Shown piece after piece: positions 1 through 11,659 of a stretch of DNA of 64,000 nucleotides; within the stretch, counting starts at the first letter, position 1, and every line of letters starts with the position of its first letter. The notes under the pieces were generated by a model. That model worked only from the letters and a program-made list of their open reading frames with translations, made no database searches and was not told the DNA's origin. Position numbers and translations under genes: made by a program. This stretch comes from Toxoplasma gondii ME49. Taxonomy: Eukaryota > Apicomplexa > Conoidasida > Eucoccidiorida > Sarcocystidae. The stretch lies in the NCBI RefSeq assembly GCF_000006565.2, contig NC_031478.1, forward strand, positions 1,781,874 through 1,845,873, written 5' to 3'.

Positions 1-214
1 ATGACCGGCCATATTTGAGGAAAACGTAACGGGGCGTTTTTCCAGAAGTTTGAGGTTTTCTTTTACGAGAGGCCTCCGCCCGCCAGCCTCGCGAGTGGTC
101 GTGCACAAACCTACAGAGGTGTCAGCCGAGTCGCTCGTGTTTTTCGACTTGCCTCCCTTTCATCATTCGATTGTCCATTTCTGTCTCTCTTTTCTGACCC
201 GCATTTTCCCCTAG
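1..214 (+). other. Intron and possible upstream exon sequence of the alveolin gene, cut by the window edge
   Basis: No reading frame here can be tied to the alveolin frame. It ends with a pyrimidine-rich acceptor (CCCTAG, 208-214) directly before the first alveolin exon. A very short exon cannot be excluded. Confidence 0.5.
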
Positions 215-3200
215 GAAACCGTTATTACAGTACCGCGCGTCATGTACGAACAGAAAATCACTGAAGTGCCTCAGGTGATGGTTCGAGAACGCGTACTCGA
301 AGTTCCAAACATCGTCCGAAAGGAGAAGGTCGTCACAATTCCCAAAATTGAATACCAAGTAAGGGAGACAAAAGATGCGCTTTGTTTTGCATTGCGACGG
401 GCTGTATCGAACAACAGAGACACCCCCGAAACGCCTCATATGAGCACGTATCTGTTGTTTTGAGGTTCGTTTTCCTCGGTCTTCCAGCTTGCTGTTGTCT
501 TCCTTTCTTCATCTTCTCTTGTTTGTTACTCTTCTTGTCGCCGTCTTCCTTCTCCCTCCTGGAATTCCCCTCTCTTTCCTTCTTTTTCTTCTCCCCCGGT
601 ACCCGCCGTCTCTCTCCTTCGTTTCTTTTTTTCTTCCTTCCCTTACTCACCATGAGCACTTCAAGACTTCCTGGCTCCGTGTCTCCATCTTCTTGCGTCT
701 GTGTTCAATCACCTTCGGCGCCCTCTCTTCCTCACCTTCCCGGTCCGCCGTCTTCCCTCCCAAGTCGCTGATTCTTAAAGGAGCGCTGCCAGACGCATGT
801 GGGCAGAGAGACCATCATTTTACGTCGGCTGGTCCAGACAGTCGAACTGAGTTCCAGTGCACTGAGTCTTCCACGTAGTGTGGATACAGATTCATGCTTA
901 CACTCTACCTCCCTAGTTCACGACAAAATCCGCTTCCAAGCGAACACGCATCCGGCTTATATTCCGTCTGAACTGCTTCACGGTCGTTTTTTCCAGGAGA
1001 AAATTGTGGAGGTTCCGGTGGTCAAGTACGTGGACAAAGTGGTGGAAGTGCCGCAGTGCGTCGTCGCTGAGAAATTCGTGACGACAGACGAGGTGATTCG
1101 CCAGGAGAAAATTGTGCCGATTCCCAAGATCGAGATCGTCGAAAAAATAATTCAAACTCCGAAAGTCATTCAAGTCGAAAAGATTGTGGACGTCCCCAGG
1201 ATCGAGTACAGAGAGGTAATTCAGTCTCGCTTCTCACTGCCGCTCCTCGGCTTTGCTTATCCCCACCCCCTTTTTCGCCTCTCTCACCTAGTTCGTTCTC
1301 CCCTGCTTCTCCTTTGTTCCTTCCGTATTCTTCACTCGCTCGCTTCTATCTGTCCACGCTTTTTCTTCAATCTCGTGATGCGCGCCGCTACCTTTTCCAC
1401 TGCCTCTTTTTCCGGCTTTTTCACTCCTTCACGCCGCCCTGGGTCGCGAATTTTGCCTCGCCTCTCGTCTGTCGACTCTCCCCCGACTCTTCTCTCCTTC
1501 GTCCGGTTGGACACTCGCAGCAGTCGCACGAACATCTCGCTCTGTCTAGCTAGAACTCTTTACGGGAGCGTGGAGAAGTTTCAGTCTTTTCAGCTCGAGT
1601 GAAAATGCGGTGTTAGGAATCGACGAAGTGAGAAAAACAGGTCCATTGACGTTTTCCAGGTCCGTGAACGGAGGTTCATGTTTTACATAGAAGAACTTTT
1701 AAGAGTCATTTCCAGTAATCTCAGTACTTTATACTCTAAATCCGGTTTTCGATGTGCATCTGCGCGGTGTTTCCGCGCTCTTGTGTGCGATGGGGAAATA
1801 ACAAGCGCGCGCATAATGCGGTTCGGAACTTCACACTCAGGTGGAAGTGGAAAAAATTGTCGAGGTACCGCAAATCGAAATTAAATACGTCGAACGAGAA
1901 GTCCCGGTGCCCCAGAAGGTCATCAGACACGTTCCTGTCGACAAGATTGTTGAAGTCCGACAAAAGAAAGTAAGGAAAGATTTTTCGCTTCCAGAAAGCA
2001 CTCACTTTCAAAGAGAAACAGTTAAATGTGCTCTTGTATTCACACACGAGTACAAGAGGCTTCGTCTTTGTTCCACGTTCGACCCAAAGAAAATATCCCT
2101 TAAAAATACAAATACCTTTTCATCTCTATTTGCGTTTACATGCATATGTATATATATAGCCGTATATATCTGGTGGTTTCTATGCTTTTAGATGTATCTG
2201 TCTCTCATATATATATATATATATCTGTGTGCTAACTCGTTCAAGTTTATGTTTATTCATGGGCTCAATATATATAAATATATATAGATAGATAGATGTA
2301 TGTGAATGTGTACGATGGAACAAAGAAAGTAAATTGTTCTTGGACACTCATTTGAGTCTAAGGAAAGACACAAGAGAAGTATTTGGTTAAATAGGCAGGT
2401 TCGCTTACTGTCGTAGAGTGTCTGCTGATGGTCTTTGTTTTCAGGTTGTGGAGAAGATCGTCAAAATTCCTGTTCCTCGTTACGTCGAAGTGCCAAAGTA
2501 CATTGAACAGGCTGTCCCGCGGGAAAAGATTGTGCGCGTCGAGAAAAAGATCGAAAGGTGAGTTTCTTTTCAGCTCTCGTCTGTCTCCGAAAGGGATACC
2601 GTCCCCCAAAGTCGCGAGGTACTGTTTTTGTATAACTCTAGAAATGCTTGCCAAGTTCCTTGTATCTGCATAGGTCCTTGTAGTTCTTCAGCACCCGATT
2701 CGAGACGTATCTTGGTGACTGTATTTTTCTTGGCATTTTCGTTTCCGTTCACATTCACACATACATTTATACGTATTTTTTAAGAATATCATTATACGTT
2801 TAAATCCGTGTATATATTTACACCTCTTCACCCGTCAGGCCAATGACGTGAGGCACTCCGGTTTCTGGGCTTTGTTCCAGTTTTTAGCTTTTATTTTTTC
2901 TCTTAGAGACCCTCTCCGCAGGTGCGTCTGTCTGACACTGCATGACCTTGCTGCATTTCGAAAAGCTCTTTGTTTAACGCATGCTCTGTGTGACTATACA
3001 ACATAAACAATTGTACATTCAGCTGTTTGTGTATAACCGCTTGTCTTTGGACATACAGACGAACGTATTCCCGTACCGAGCTATTGATGCACAAATGCCG
3101 ATGTGCAGACACACATTTGTAAAGGACTGTTCCGCGTTTTCTTCGATTTCATAGACTCGTAAAGTAAAATCCTTCTTGTGCAGCACTTGCGTTTGTATCC

Positions 3201-4919
3201 TGTTTCAAAGGAAAGTGCCGACGCCACAGCCTCAAGATACCTACCAGGAGGTCGAGAAGCCGGTCTACGTTACAAAGTGAGCAACGTTTTTTTTTATGTG
3301 GTTGCATGCAGGTCATGCTTCGTTGTTGCAATTGTTGCGATGGAACAGTGATCGTTTGACAGTTCGTCCTTCCTTTTTCTCGTCTTTCCCTCTCCATCTC
3401 TCTGCCTATCTATGTCTATTTATCTATCTATGTCGAGCTATCTATCAATCTATCACAGAGTCTGCCGCCCAAGCTCTTTACTGCTTTCACTCACGTTTTG
3501 CCTACTGAGTTTGTGTCCCTCGCTTTGCTTGAAGAAAGCGAATGGGCAAGTCGATATTGAAAATCGAACATCTGTAGTTGAATTCTCAGTTTTATTTCTA
3601 CAGTGGCATTCGCAGTATCTAATGGTGATTGACAGCAGGCGCCTTCCTTGTTCTACTAAGAATCATGATCGTTTTGGGGTCTCGCAGGAAGCCGTCAGTC
3701 AAATGAAGCGTTGCAGGCGTCTCGTTTCGCGTCTCCCTCGAGTTTCTAGTGTAGACTGATTTACACCTGTCGTCTTTACTTTTGTTTTTCTTCCCCTGAA
3801 AAGAGTCCTATCTTCGCCCCCGTGAGCCTTCGTGAGAAACGCAAGCAAACACACCAAACCATGGATCCACAGCAACCTTCTGGAGGTTGTCTGGTAGTTT
3901 TTCATGTCTTACACTTGCCTTCAAATGGCTCTAGCAACCTGCAGATTCCGAACGATACGCCGAACGTTCGCAAGAAGTCCACTTCGCCGTCTCTTCTCTC
4001 AGTAAACGGTTTTGCTTCTTTCAGGACTTCTCTGTGCTAATTCCCCATCATTCAGGCGCATGGTTGCTGCGCTTTCCTTCTTGCATGGTTTCTCACGTTT
4101 TCTCAGGTACATTGAGAGGAGAGTGCCTGTGCCTACGGAGAGAATCGTGGAGGAGCATGTGCAAGTGGAAGTAAGAGTCTCCACGCAAAAGACTTTTTCT
4201 CCGTGTCTTCACAGGTTGTTCTTGTCCCCCCCCTTCAGTGTCGAGAAAGGCCGTTTTCTCTTTTCTGTCTGACTCGCGCGTTGTGACTCTTTGCCTCCTT
4301 TGGAATCTTTTACCGCGGTAGAACTTCACCTTTCTGCGGCGTCGATCTTGGATTAAGATTCAAGCAGCTTCGTGTCGGGGCGAAAGGTGGACATGCACAA
4401 GTTTCTTTTGCTTCTCTTCAAAGACCGTTCCTCTACACTGTCCGTGTGATCTCGATTTCTTGACCGCGTGAGTCACTTGTTCTCCGACTGTGTAGGTACC
4501 TCGCGAGGTGATTGTGAAGAAGCCGTACGACGTCGTTCGCCTCGTACAGAAGCAGGTAGAAGTAGCTGTGCCTTTCGTCTCTGGAGACCCTCTGATTTTG
4601 ACTGCTGAGGGATATATTCCTTTTCAAGAGTTCGCCCAGAAATCTCAAGTGCTCACTGCGAAAGACAGGCAATTCTATGAACGGCAGTCGGAGGCTCTCG
4701 GCTCTGTGCATGCATCCAACGTCGATACGCAACCGAGTTCCCCGTCGCCGTCTCTCTCCTTGACTTCGACACCCGAGGCCGATGGTTTTCGCGGAGTAAG
4801 CAAAGAGAGGAAATAACAAATCAAATCGGTTGTGAATGTGCCTCTGCACGCTTGCGCTTCTCTCTAAAAGAGAGACGTACACCCCTATGAGGATGCGTAT
4901 GTCTCTCTCTCTATATATG

Positions 4920-4955
<36 letters not shown>

Positions 4956-5566
4956 TGTATATGTATATGTATCTATGGAAGAAGGCTTAATGCGTGTACT
5001 TACTTACGTGTGTGCGTACAAGGGTATCTGTGGGGACACTTTATGTATATATATAAATATATAAATATATATATATATAAATATATATAAAAATAAGTAT
5101 ATATAAATATATAAATATATATAATTATATATATGCATTGTGTTTATGTAGAGGTCGGTGGACGTGTGGGATTCGGGAGGCGTTCTCAGTGCATGCAGTT
5201 GTGTGTGTGCGTGGGTTTGCGGGAGGCAAAGCGGATAGACGTTAAGTGAATAAGAGGTCACGAATGCGGCGCGAAAGAAAGGTTTGGGCAAGTCTTTCGA
5301 GGACAAAGCGTGAGAGAGAGAGAGTGGATGGTCTGAGTGAATGGAAAGCATCGACTGAAGGATGTTTCGGATGGTTTGTCCGTTTTAATGTATCTGTCCA
5401 GGCTCAAGCTAGACTGCCCGAGGCGAATGCCGCCAAGGGTACGTCTTCTGTCGCCGGATTGTCGCAGACAACTCAACAGTCGGCCTCCCCTCTCTCTCCA
5501 CGGAACTCGCCCACTTCGTATTCTACCTGTTCTGTAAAACCGAATCTCTCACAGGCCGTCAACTAG
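215..5566 (+). CDS. Alveolin-domain inner membrane complex (IMC) protein, 3' part
   Basis: This is the 3' portion of an alveolin, an intermediate-filament-like protein of the subpellicular network under the apicomplexan pellicle. Eight exons read in phase: 215-358, 997-1215, 1841-1969, 2445-2557, 3211-3276, 4107-4170, 4496-4795 and 5402-5566 (stop TAG). They give 399 in-window residues. All introns are GT-AG. The protein is a chain of alveolin repeats rich in Glu, Lys, Val, Ile and Pro: EKIVEVPVVKYVDKVVEVP, EKIVPIPKIEIVEKI, VEKIVEVPQIEIKYVEREVP, then RRVPVPTERIVEEHV. A non-repeat tail of about 110 residues follows, containing PFVSGDPLILTAEGYIPF, and then a Ser/Thr/Gln-rich end with one Cys near the C-terminus. 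The first visible exon opens at an acceptor (CCCTAG at 208-214), so the start codon lies upstream of the window. The repeats make the family secure. Which numbered IMC paralogue this is cannot be told here. Confidence 0.88.
4908..5130. repeat. TA-rich microsatellite cluster
   Basis: Runs of (TA)n with ATATAAATA and TATGTATA variants lie inside the last intron of the alveolin gene (4796-5401). They are not coding. Similar TA tracts recur in almost every intron of the window. Confidence 0.9.
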
Positions 5567-8500
5567 TTCCGGTGTCGCCGCTACCTTGTTTTCCTGTTGC
5601 GGGTTCTCCACATTTGACTCTGCATGCACGGAACGCCACCTGCAGCAGCAGTCTCGAATTTTTCTGCATATGCTTCAGTGTATGGCACCCCCGCCTTTGT
5701 AATGTGCGTAGAGACGTTTACACTGACAGGATCCAGCGTCAACATTTGGACGGGTGTCTGTCTAAATTTGGGGTCTTGCCATTTGTCTAAAAAGCCTTGT
5801 CGAGATGCATGCGCTTTCCACCTCAACGTTCGCTCACTTGAGCACCCGTGCAAGCAGGCACGTGGACGCTGTCTTGTTTGAAGAGGGAACTTCCAGTTCT
5901 TGAAAACCAGGGAAATCCACTTTCACATGCACACAGAAAAGGACAGACGCGACTCGATCTTTCGGGTGGCAGTTCGGTGAATCTGGAATACGGTTCATCG
6001 ACCACGACTCGCTCCAGGCAGACCTCCTCCTGGAGAAAAACTAGATTTCCCCGACCAGACGCTGGAGACTTCTGTCAAGGTTTCGGTGTTTTCGTGGAGA
6101 CACAACTTCACAAAGAGGGAAAACAGCGGTTTCACCTCTTTACCCCTGCAGCGAATTTTTATATTGAAGTTGGAGGCACACACTGCCCCCGATCTGTGCT
6201 CTCTTTTTATTCAGTTCTCCGCGCAAGCACACACTTGTGAAAGTGAGCCAACATAAAAACATACTCCCGTCCACATCGACATGGAGCGAGACAAGTGGCT
6301 GTGTTTGTGAGCTTTGGACAAACTCCGCTTTGCAAGAGTTGGCTTTTCTTGTCATCTCGAGGGTACAGAGTTCCCTGAAGCTCAGGTGAACGAGTCCAAC
6401 AAACACGAAAACATGCACGAGCTTCCACAATTGTTGCCGCAGCATTGACTTTTCCCCTGTTTCTGTCGGTACCTTTAGAGTAGACAGTGAGATGTCCACG
6501 CATTAACGAATCATCCTCTCATAGCCAGAGAAGCGTGTATGCAAGTTTTCAACGATCGATAGATAGAAGGGGATTCACTCTGGGGTAAGGATACAACGTC
6601 AAATGGTTTCATGGTACAAAACTCGGGGATGGAGTGACTTAGATTAAGGGATGTGCTCAACGGAAGCACCTGAAATGGAGTTCGTGTTGATTTACGTCAG
6701 CGGTTAACGGTTCGGAACGACCTCTGTACACCTAGCTGTTGACCCCCATTTAAACACAGCAGTTACCGTAGCTGCAGGTAGACGCGAATTCGAGACTTGT
6801 CTCCTATGACACTGCATAGCACATAAGATTCACACAAACGTGAGGTCTGTAGGGGCATGAGACGGTAAGAGCAGCTTAAGCGTCCCGCATCTCTCCTCCC
6901 CTTTCTCGGAGATGCCCACATACGTTAAAGAAACCTAGAATTTCTCGTGAACAAAACTATAGAACGAACCCTGAATATATGGATCACAGTTCGGTTGGAT
7001 GTGAGTGCCCAGCAGCCCGTCGATCCATTTGTCTTCCCCGTTCAAATGGTGCAAATTCTGTAACTGTGCACTGTACATGGCTTTGCCTGTCTGTACCGAT
7101 CTAGCTGCATATCTATCTAGATACAGACGCGTGATTAGATTCGCAATTACACCTCCGTATTCGCTCTTTTGACGATGAACCACCGTTTCCCAGAATAGGT
7201 TGTCCTGCCAGCATCGTCGCTCTCTTGTGGAGTCCCGCGAAGTGATTCTGAAATCTGAGTTGAGCAAAAATAGAGGGACGGCGTACTGATTGTTCCCGCG
7301 GTCTGGGAGGTGGAGCGTCTGATTGAGAGAGTGCAAAACTCACAAAACTGATGACGTCAAATCAAGACCACTACCGACTTCGGAATGGATAATTTGAGTT
7401 ACGAATTCAAAACCGAATCACACTGGGAAATATGCCGGCTTTGTACGGAGGATACAGGAAGTTCTTTGTACCAATCTGTATCCTCCGTACAAAGCCGGCA
7501 TATTTCCTAGTGTCGGCGTCTGAACGGAAGAATCGTTGATAAAAGCGAACTAAGGATTTGGGGGATTGATCAAGACATGGAAGGAGCCGAGACAGAACAT
7601 TCAATCACATTCCAGAAGACTTGAGACAGTGAAACACCCTGGCGAATGGGAAATCTGAAGTTTGTCGTGCTTTGACGTTTCTGTTGTCTCTGACACCAAC
7701 GACGACACGCGCAAACCCGCATGCTGCAGATGAGCAAGAAAAGAACCGTAAAAGGATCGATTCTGTCAATTTGTGCATCTGAGTTGAAACGCGGTTATAC
7801 ATGTAACACGGTAATTTTCCGGTTAAAGCCCCATTTTCTTTGACACACACGTCTCTCCTCGCCCCAAGTATGATCTCAAAGTGCCAAGGACCGTGTAGCA
7901 TGTAAACGCGAGTTAAAGCAGCCGCTTTGGCAAGTGAAATCAACCACTTTAACCTTGTTCATGGGTCAAACACGGAAAGAGCTCTTTGCCTTCAAGGTGA
8001 CACGGGTTATGAGCTGTTCTGAGGGAAAAGACGTTTCTCCTGTTTACTCTTTTCTGGCCGACGCTGACAAGTGACAAGCCAAAAGTGGCTTTGCCGCGGG
8101 AACCTATCTCCCACCAACCTGCTGGGATTTCCTCCGATTCTTCGCCTTCACTTTTCTGGTCTTTTTCCATCTTTTCTTGTCGCTGAAGAAAACAACTCGA
8201 GTCTAGATACCATATATAGACATATATCTGTATGCGAATGCACACGATCAAGACCATCATAGATACGCGTGTATATTCAAATATTGCCCTGATCCTCTTT
8301 CGCCTACAGACGAGGACAGGAGGCCAACGAAAGACGGGCAGGGAGTTGCGTGTACTTCTTCATGCTGCAAGTATCTCAAAATCTCCTGTACACTCCAAAC
8401 TGCTTGACCGCTCTAAAACAGACTGTGTGTTGGTGTCCTGCTCTCTCGCTCCGTAGCCGCATACAATTAACACAAATGCGTATCTGTAGCTACAACTACT

Positions 8501-8634
8501 CCCTACATTTACTTGTGTACGCCAGCAAAAATATTCCTGTCCCGCTGCAGCATGCCGGACAATATAGAAGTTCAGCAATCGCGTTGGTCTTGAGTTTTCT
8601 AACTGCGCAACTGTTTGCTTGATTTCACCACAAG
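5567..8634. other. Intergenic spacer between the alveolin and copper ATPase genes
   Basis: About 3.1 kb that should hold the alveolin 3' UTR and the copper-ATPase promoter and 5' UTR. Reading frames are short, overlapping and without recognisable domains. Base composition is more even and less repetitive than in the introns. The one striking element is the hairpin at 7421-7512, described separately. Confidence 0.7.
7421..7512. repeat. Long near-perfect inverted repeat (hairpin)
   Basis: The left arm is 7421-7457 and the right arm 7476-7512, 37 bases each, separated by an 18-base loop (7458-7475). The arms are exact reverse complements except at 7425/7508, where the RNA of the + strand would form a G-U wobble. 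A7420 also pairs with T7513. After a bulge, weaker pairing continues: CCG at 7413-7415 with CGG at 7514-7516, and TTCA at 7406-7409 with TGAA at 7521-7524. Unlike the other palindromes in the window, it is not built of TA repeats; its core word is GCCGGCTTTGTACGGAGGAT. It lies in a spacer about 1.1 kb upstream of the copper ATPase start. It could be a small-RNA precursor, a structured UTR element or a decayed inverted-repeat insertion. Its function is unknown. Confidence 0.92.
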
Positions 8635-11614
8635 ATGAGACCGCATGTTGTGACCGAGAGCAGGGAGTCTGTCCGGACTTCCCCTAAGAGTTCTTGTCCC
8701 ATTTCTCCATGCGTTTCTCCACCTTTGTCCAACTGTTGTTCAAAGACTCGTTCAACAACTGTTTCTCTTCCCGCTACAAAACCGACATGCTGCCGGTCCA
8801 AGTCTCCAAGTATCTCCTCGCTTCCTGGGGGTGTGGAAGAAGCTGGAGGTACCTGTTTTCCTTCGTTGGTTTGTTCCCCACGTACTTCTTCTAAATTGTG
8901 TGCTGCGCCAAAATGCTGTCATTCGAAACCTGCAGGACTTCTGAGTCTCCCTCCTCAGGCACGTACGTGCTGTCCCCGATCGAATGTTTCGTCTGCAACG
9001 CCTGCCGACGCCTCTGTGGCATCTCCCTCGCCTTTTCCTAAACCGCCTGCTCATACCGAGGAAACACATTTGTCTGCAGAAATTCATTCCCAGCACCCGG
9101 CTGTTGCTCGTCCACCTCTTACCCCTCCTCTTAATCCTCCTCCGTTTCCTCTTTCTCCTGGCCGTGACAGGGATGGTGGTACCACGTCTGCGACGCTTCC
9201 CTCTCCGTCCGATGAAACGTCACCTTTCCTCGACTTGGAGGTCTGGCGTATCTCGGTTGCCGGAATGACGTGTGCGTCGTGCTCAGGAGTCGTCGAGCGC
9301 CAGCTGATGTTGACACCCGGGGTACACGAAGTAGCTGTCGACTTAGTGGGTGGCTGTGCGTCGGTGACTTTTGATCCCCAGGTCCTGACGACGCAGACGG
9401 TCTGCAAAGCGATCCGGAAACTCGGATTCCAGAGCTCTCCTCTGTCTTTCCAGAAACGCGTGCAGAAACGAAGATCCTCAGTGGCCCACTGCACACCTTG
9501 CGGAGCATCCGACGGACGAGGAAGCCGCGAGGCGGGGAACGACTCGCGGAGCTGTGGAGGGTTCGCGCCGGAAACAGTCGACAGCGACACAGGAGCAGAC
9601 CGGCTAGAGCAGCGACTTTCCCGAGATTCACAACTCGAAGAAAATAGCAAAAGGGAGACTGCCAAGGCAGAGCGGGAGACAGACGACGCGGAAACAAAGC
9701 GTGACAGCATCCAAGGGAACACGACGTGCCACCGGAAAGCAGAAGAACCTCGGGGAAATGGACCTCTGAGGTTGGGTAGAGACGAACTTCACCGCATCAA
9801 TGCTAGGATCTGGGGGTGTGTGTCTTCAAGAGGAAAAAGCGTTGAAACAACAGAATGGGAAGCGAAAGGGAAAAGAGAAGAGGGGCGTGAGATGGGCGCG
9901 TTCTTGGAGGCGAAGGCGGGTTTGAGGACATCCAGTTTCAGAACCACGACGCCAACTGGTAGGCCGCCGACAAGAGTTTCACTCCAGACGCGTTTCGAGA
10001 GCGGCGAGGAAAAGCAGGCAACCGCCTCGTTGGTCCTAAACATTAAAGAAAACTTGGAAAACTTCTCTACCACTTCCTCCACGTCTGCTGTTTCGATGGC
10101 ACCGTGGAGTGACGAGCAGGACTTCCGCAATTCGCATTCTTGCCGAGATCTAGAAGAAACAGTTGCCTTTTTGCGCAGGAAGGAAGGTGTTATCGCCTGC
10201 TCTCGAATTGATGAAGGAGGAAACAGTGCCCTTCTTCACGTCTGCTACAGTCCTTCGCTTCTAGGCGCAAGGCAGATTGTCGCCTTCGTCGCGGCACAGG
10301 GCTTCCTCGTTACCGTCCAAAAAGCGGATCCTTTAAGAACCCAGGTGAGCGGTGAAAGGAATGACAGCCACCTGGAGAACAGTGCCTCATGGAGGTGTAG
10401 GTAGTCTCCTGCGCAATCAATTCAGCTGCACACATCTGGATGCACATCATCATACAGGGGCATCTACACCGCTGAGGAGTAAACGGGTGCATATACCTGA
10501 ATAGAGATCAATGTAGACGTTAGTATATATATTTAGCAGTCTATGAAACTGTGCGTGCACTCACCCCCACGTATGACTTCAACTTCAAAGTTCATTGATA
10601 TGCTTGAATAAGGAGCGAAGGCAACTCTGGCTGGTATGAGGCGGCGTATCTAGAAGCTTTCAGATTTCCATTTTATTGTTTCATGCTGATGCGTTTGTTT
10701 TTTCAGAGAGAAGAAATGAAGCAACTCCTTGAAAGCTTATCTAGAAGAGTGCGTCTTTCTCTGGGGCCTGCCGCGGTTGTTCTTCTTCTCGCCGTAGCTA
10801 CACACATGGCACTCCTTCCTGCTTGGCTCAGGTATTTGCACTCTCCCTTTTGTCCAGGATGCCTGTTCACATCTTGGATTGCCTCAATATCGATGTTTCG
10901 TCGTCGTTATTTCTCTGAACCGCTCCGCGGATACGCATTCATGCTGAGTTTTCTGTTCCTCTCCATCGCTTAGTAGGTCAAGCTCTCTATCATGGTCCTT
11001 GTCGTACGTAGTTGTCTCTCTCCTTGGCGCGTCCACACAGTCATTTATTCCAGCACGTTCGTCTGGGATGCACTTCTCATCGCCACATCAGGAAAAAAAC
11101 TCGAAAAAGGCAACAGCTTATTTTCAGGTTGTAGTGCAATCTGTGTTCAGGTCATTTTCCATGTTAGATTCATAAGGAAGAGGTAACTCCGTCAAAGGGA
11201 CCAGTCGACTCTGTTCTTTCACAATCAGATACAATGAACATCTACGAGCCTCTATCCACGTCCAATCCAAAAGCAGAGAGAGTGCGTATTCTCTGACCGC
11301 GAATGCCGAATATTTGTGTCTTTCTGTGTGACCTATGAGTTAGGTTCGAGCCCATCCCAGGCGTTGCACTCTCCAACATTGTCATGCTGGTGCTTACCAT
11401 TCCTGTTCAGTTTTTCTGGGGGGATACCTTTCAGCAAGCTGCAGTCAAGGTACGGGAAAGATCGCGAAAGACCGGTGTTCTCTGCGCAAAAACAGACGGT
11501 GTCACCTGCGAAAACATAACGAAACCTCCTCTCTGCACATGCATATTTAGATGTACTTCCGTGCATTTGTAAAACAACCTATGGAGACAACATCTATATG
11601 TGCGTGCCCGTGTG

Positions 11615-11659
<45 letters not shown>

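Noticed and set aside
1660..1710. Apparent alveolin exon after TTTTCCAG (VRERR...)
   Set aside because: No donor gives a length compatible with the phase-0 exons on either side, and 1215 joins 1841 directly with an unbroken alveolin repeat.
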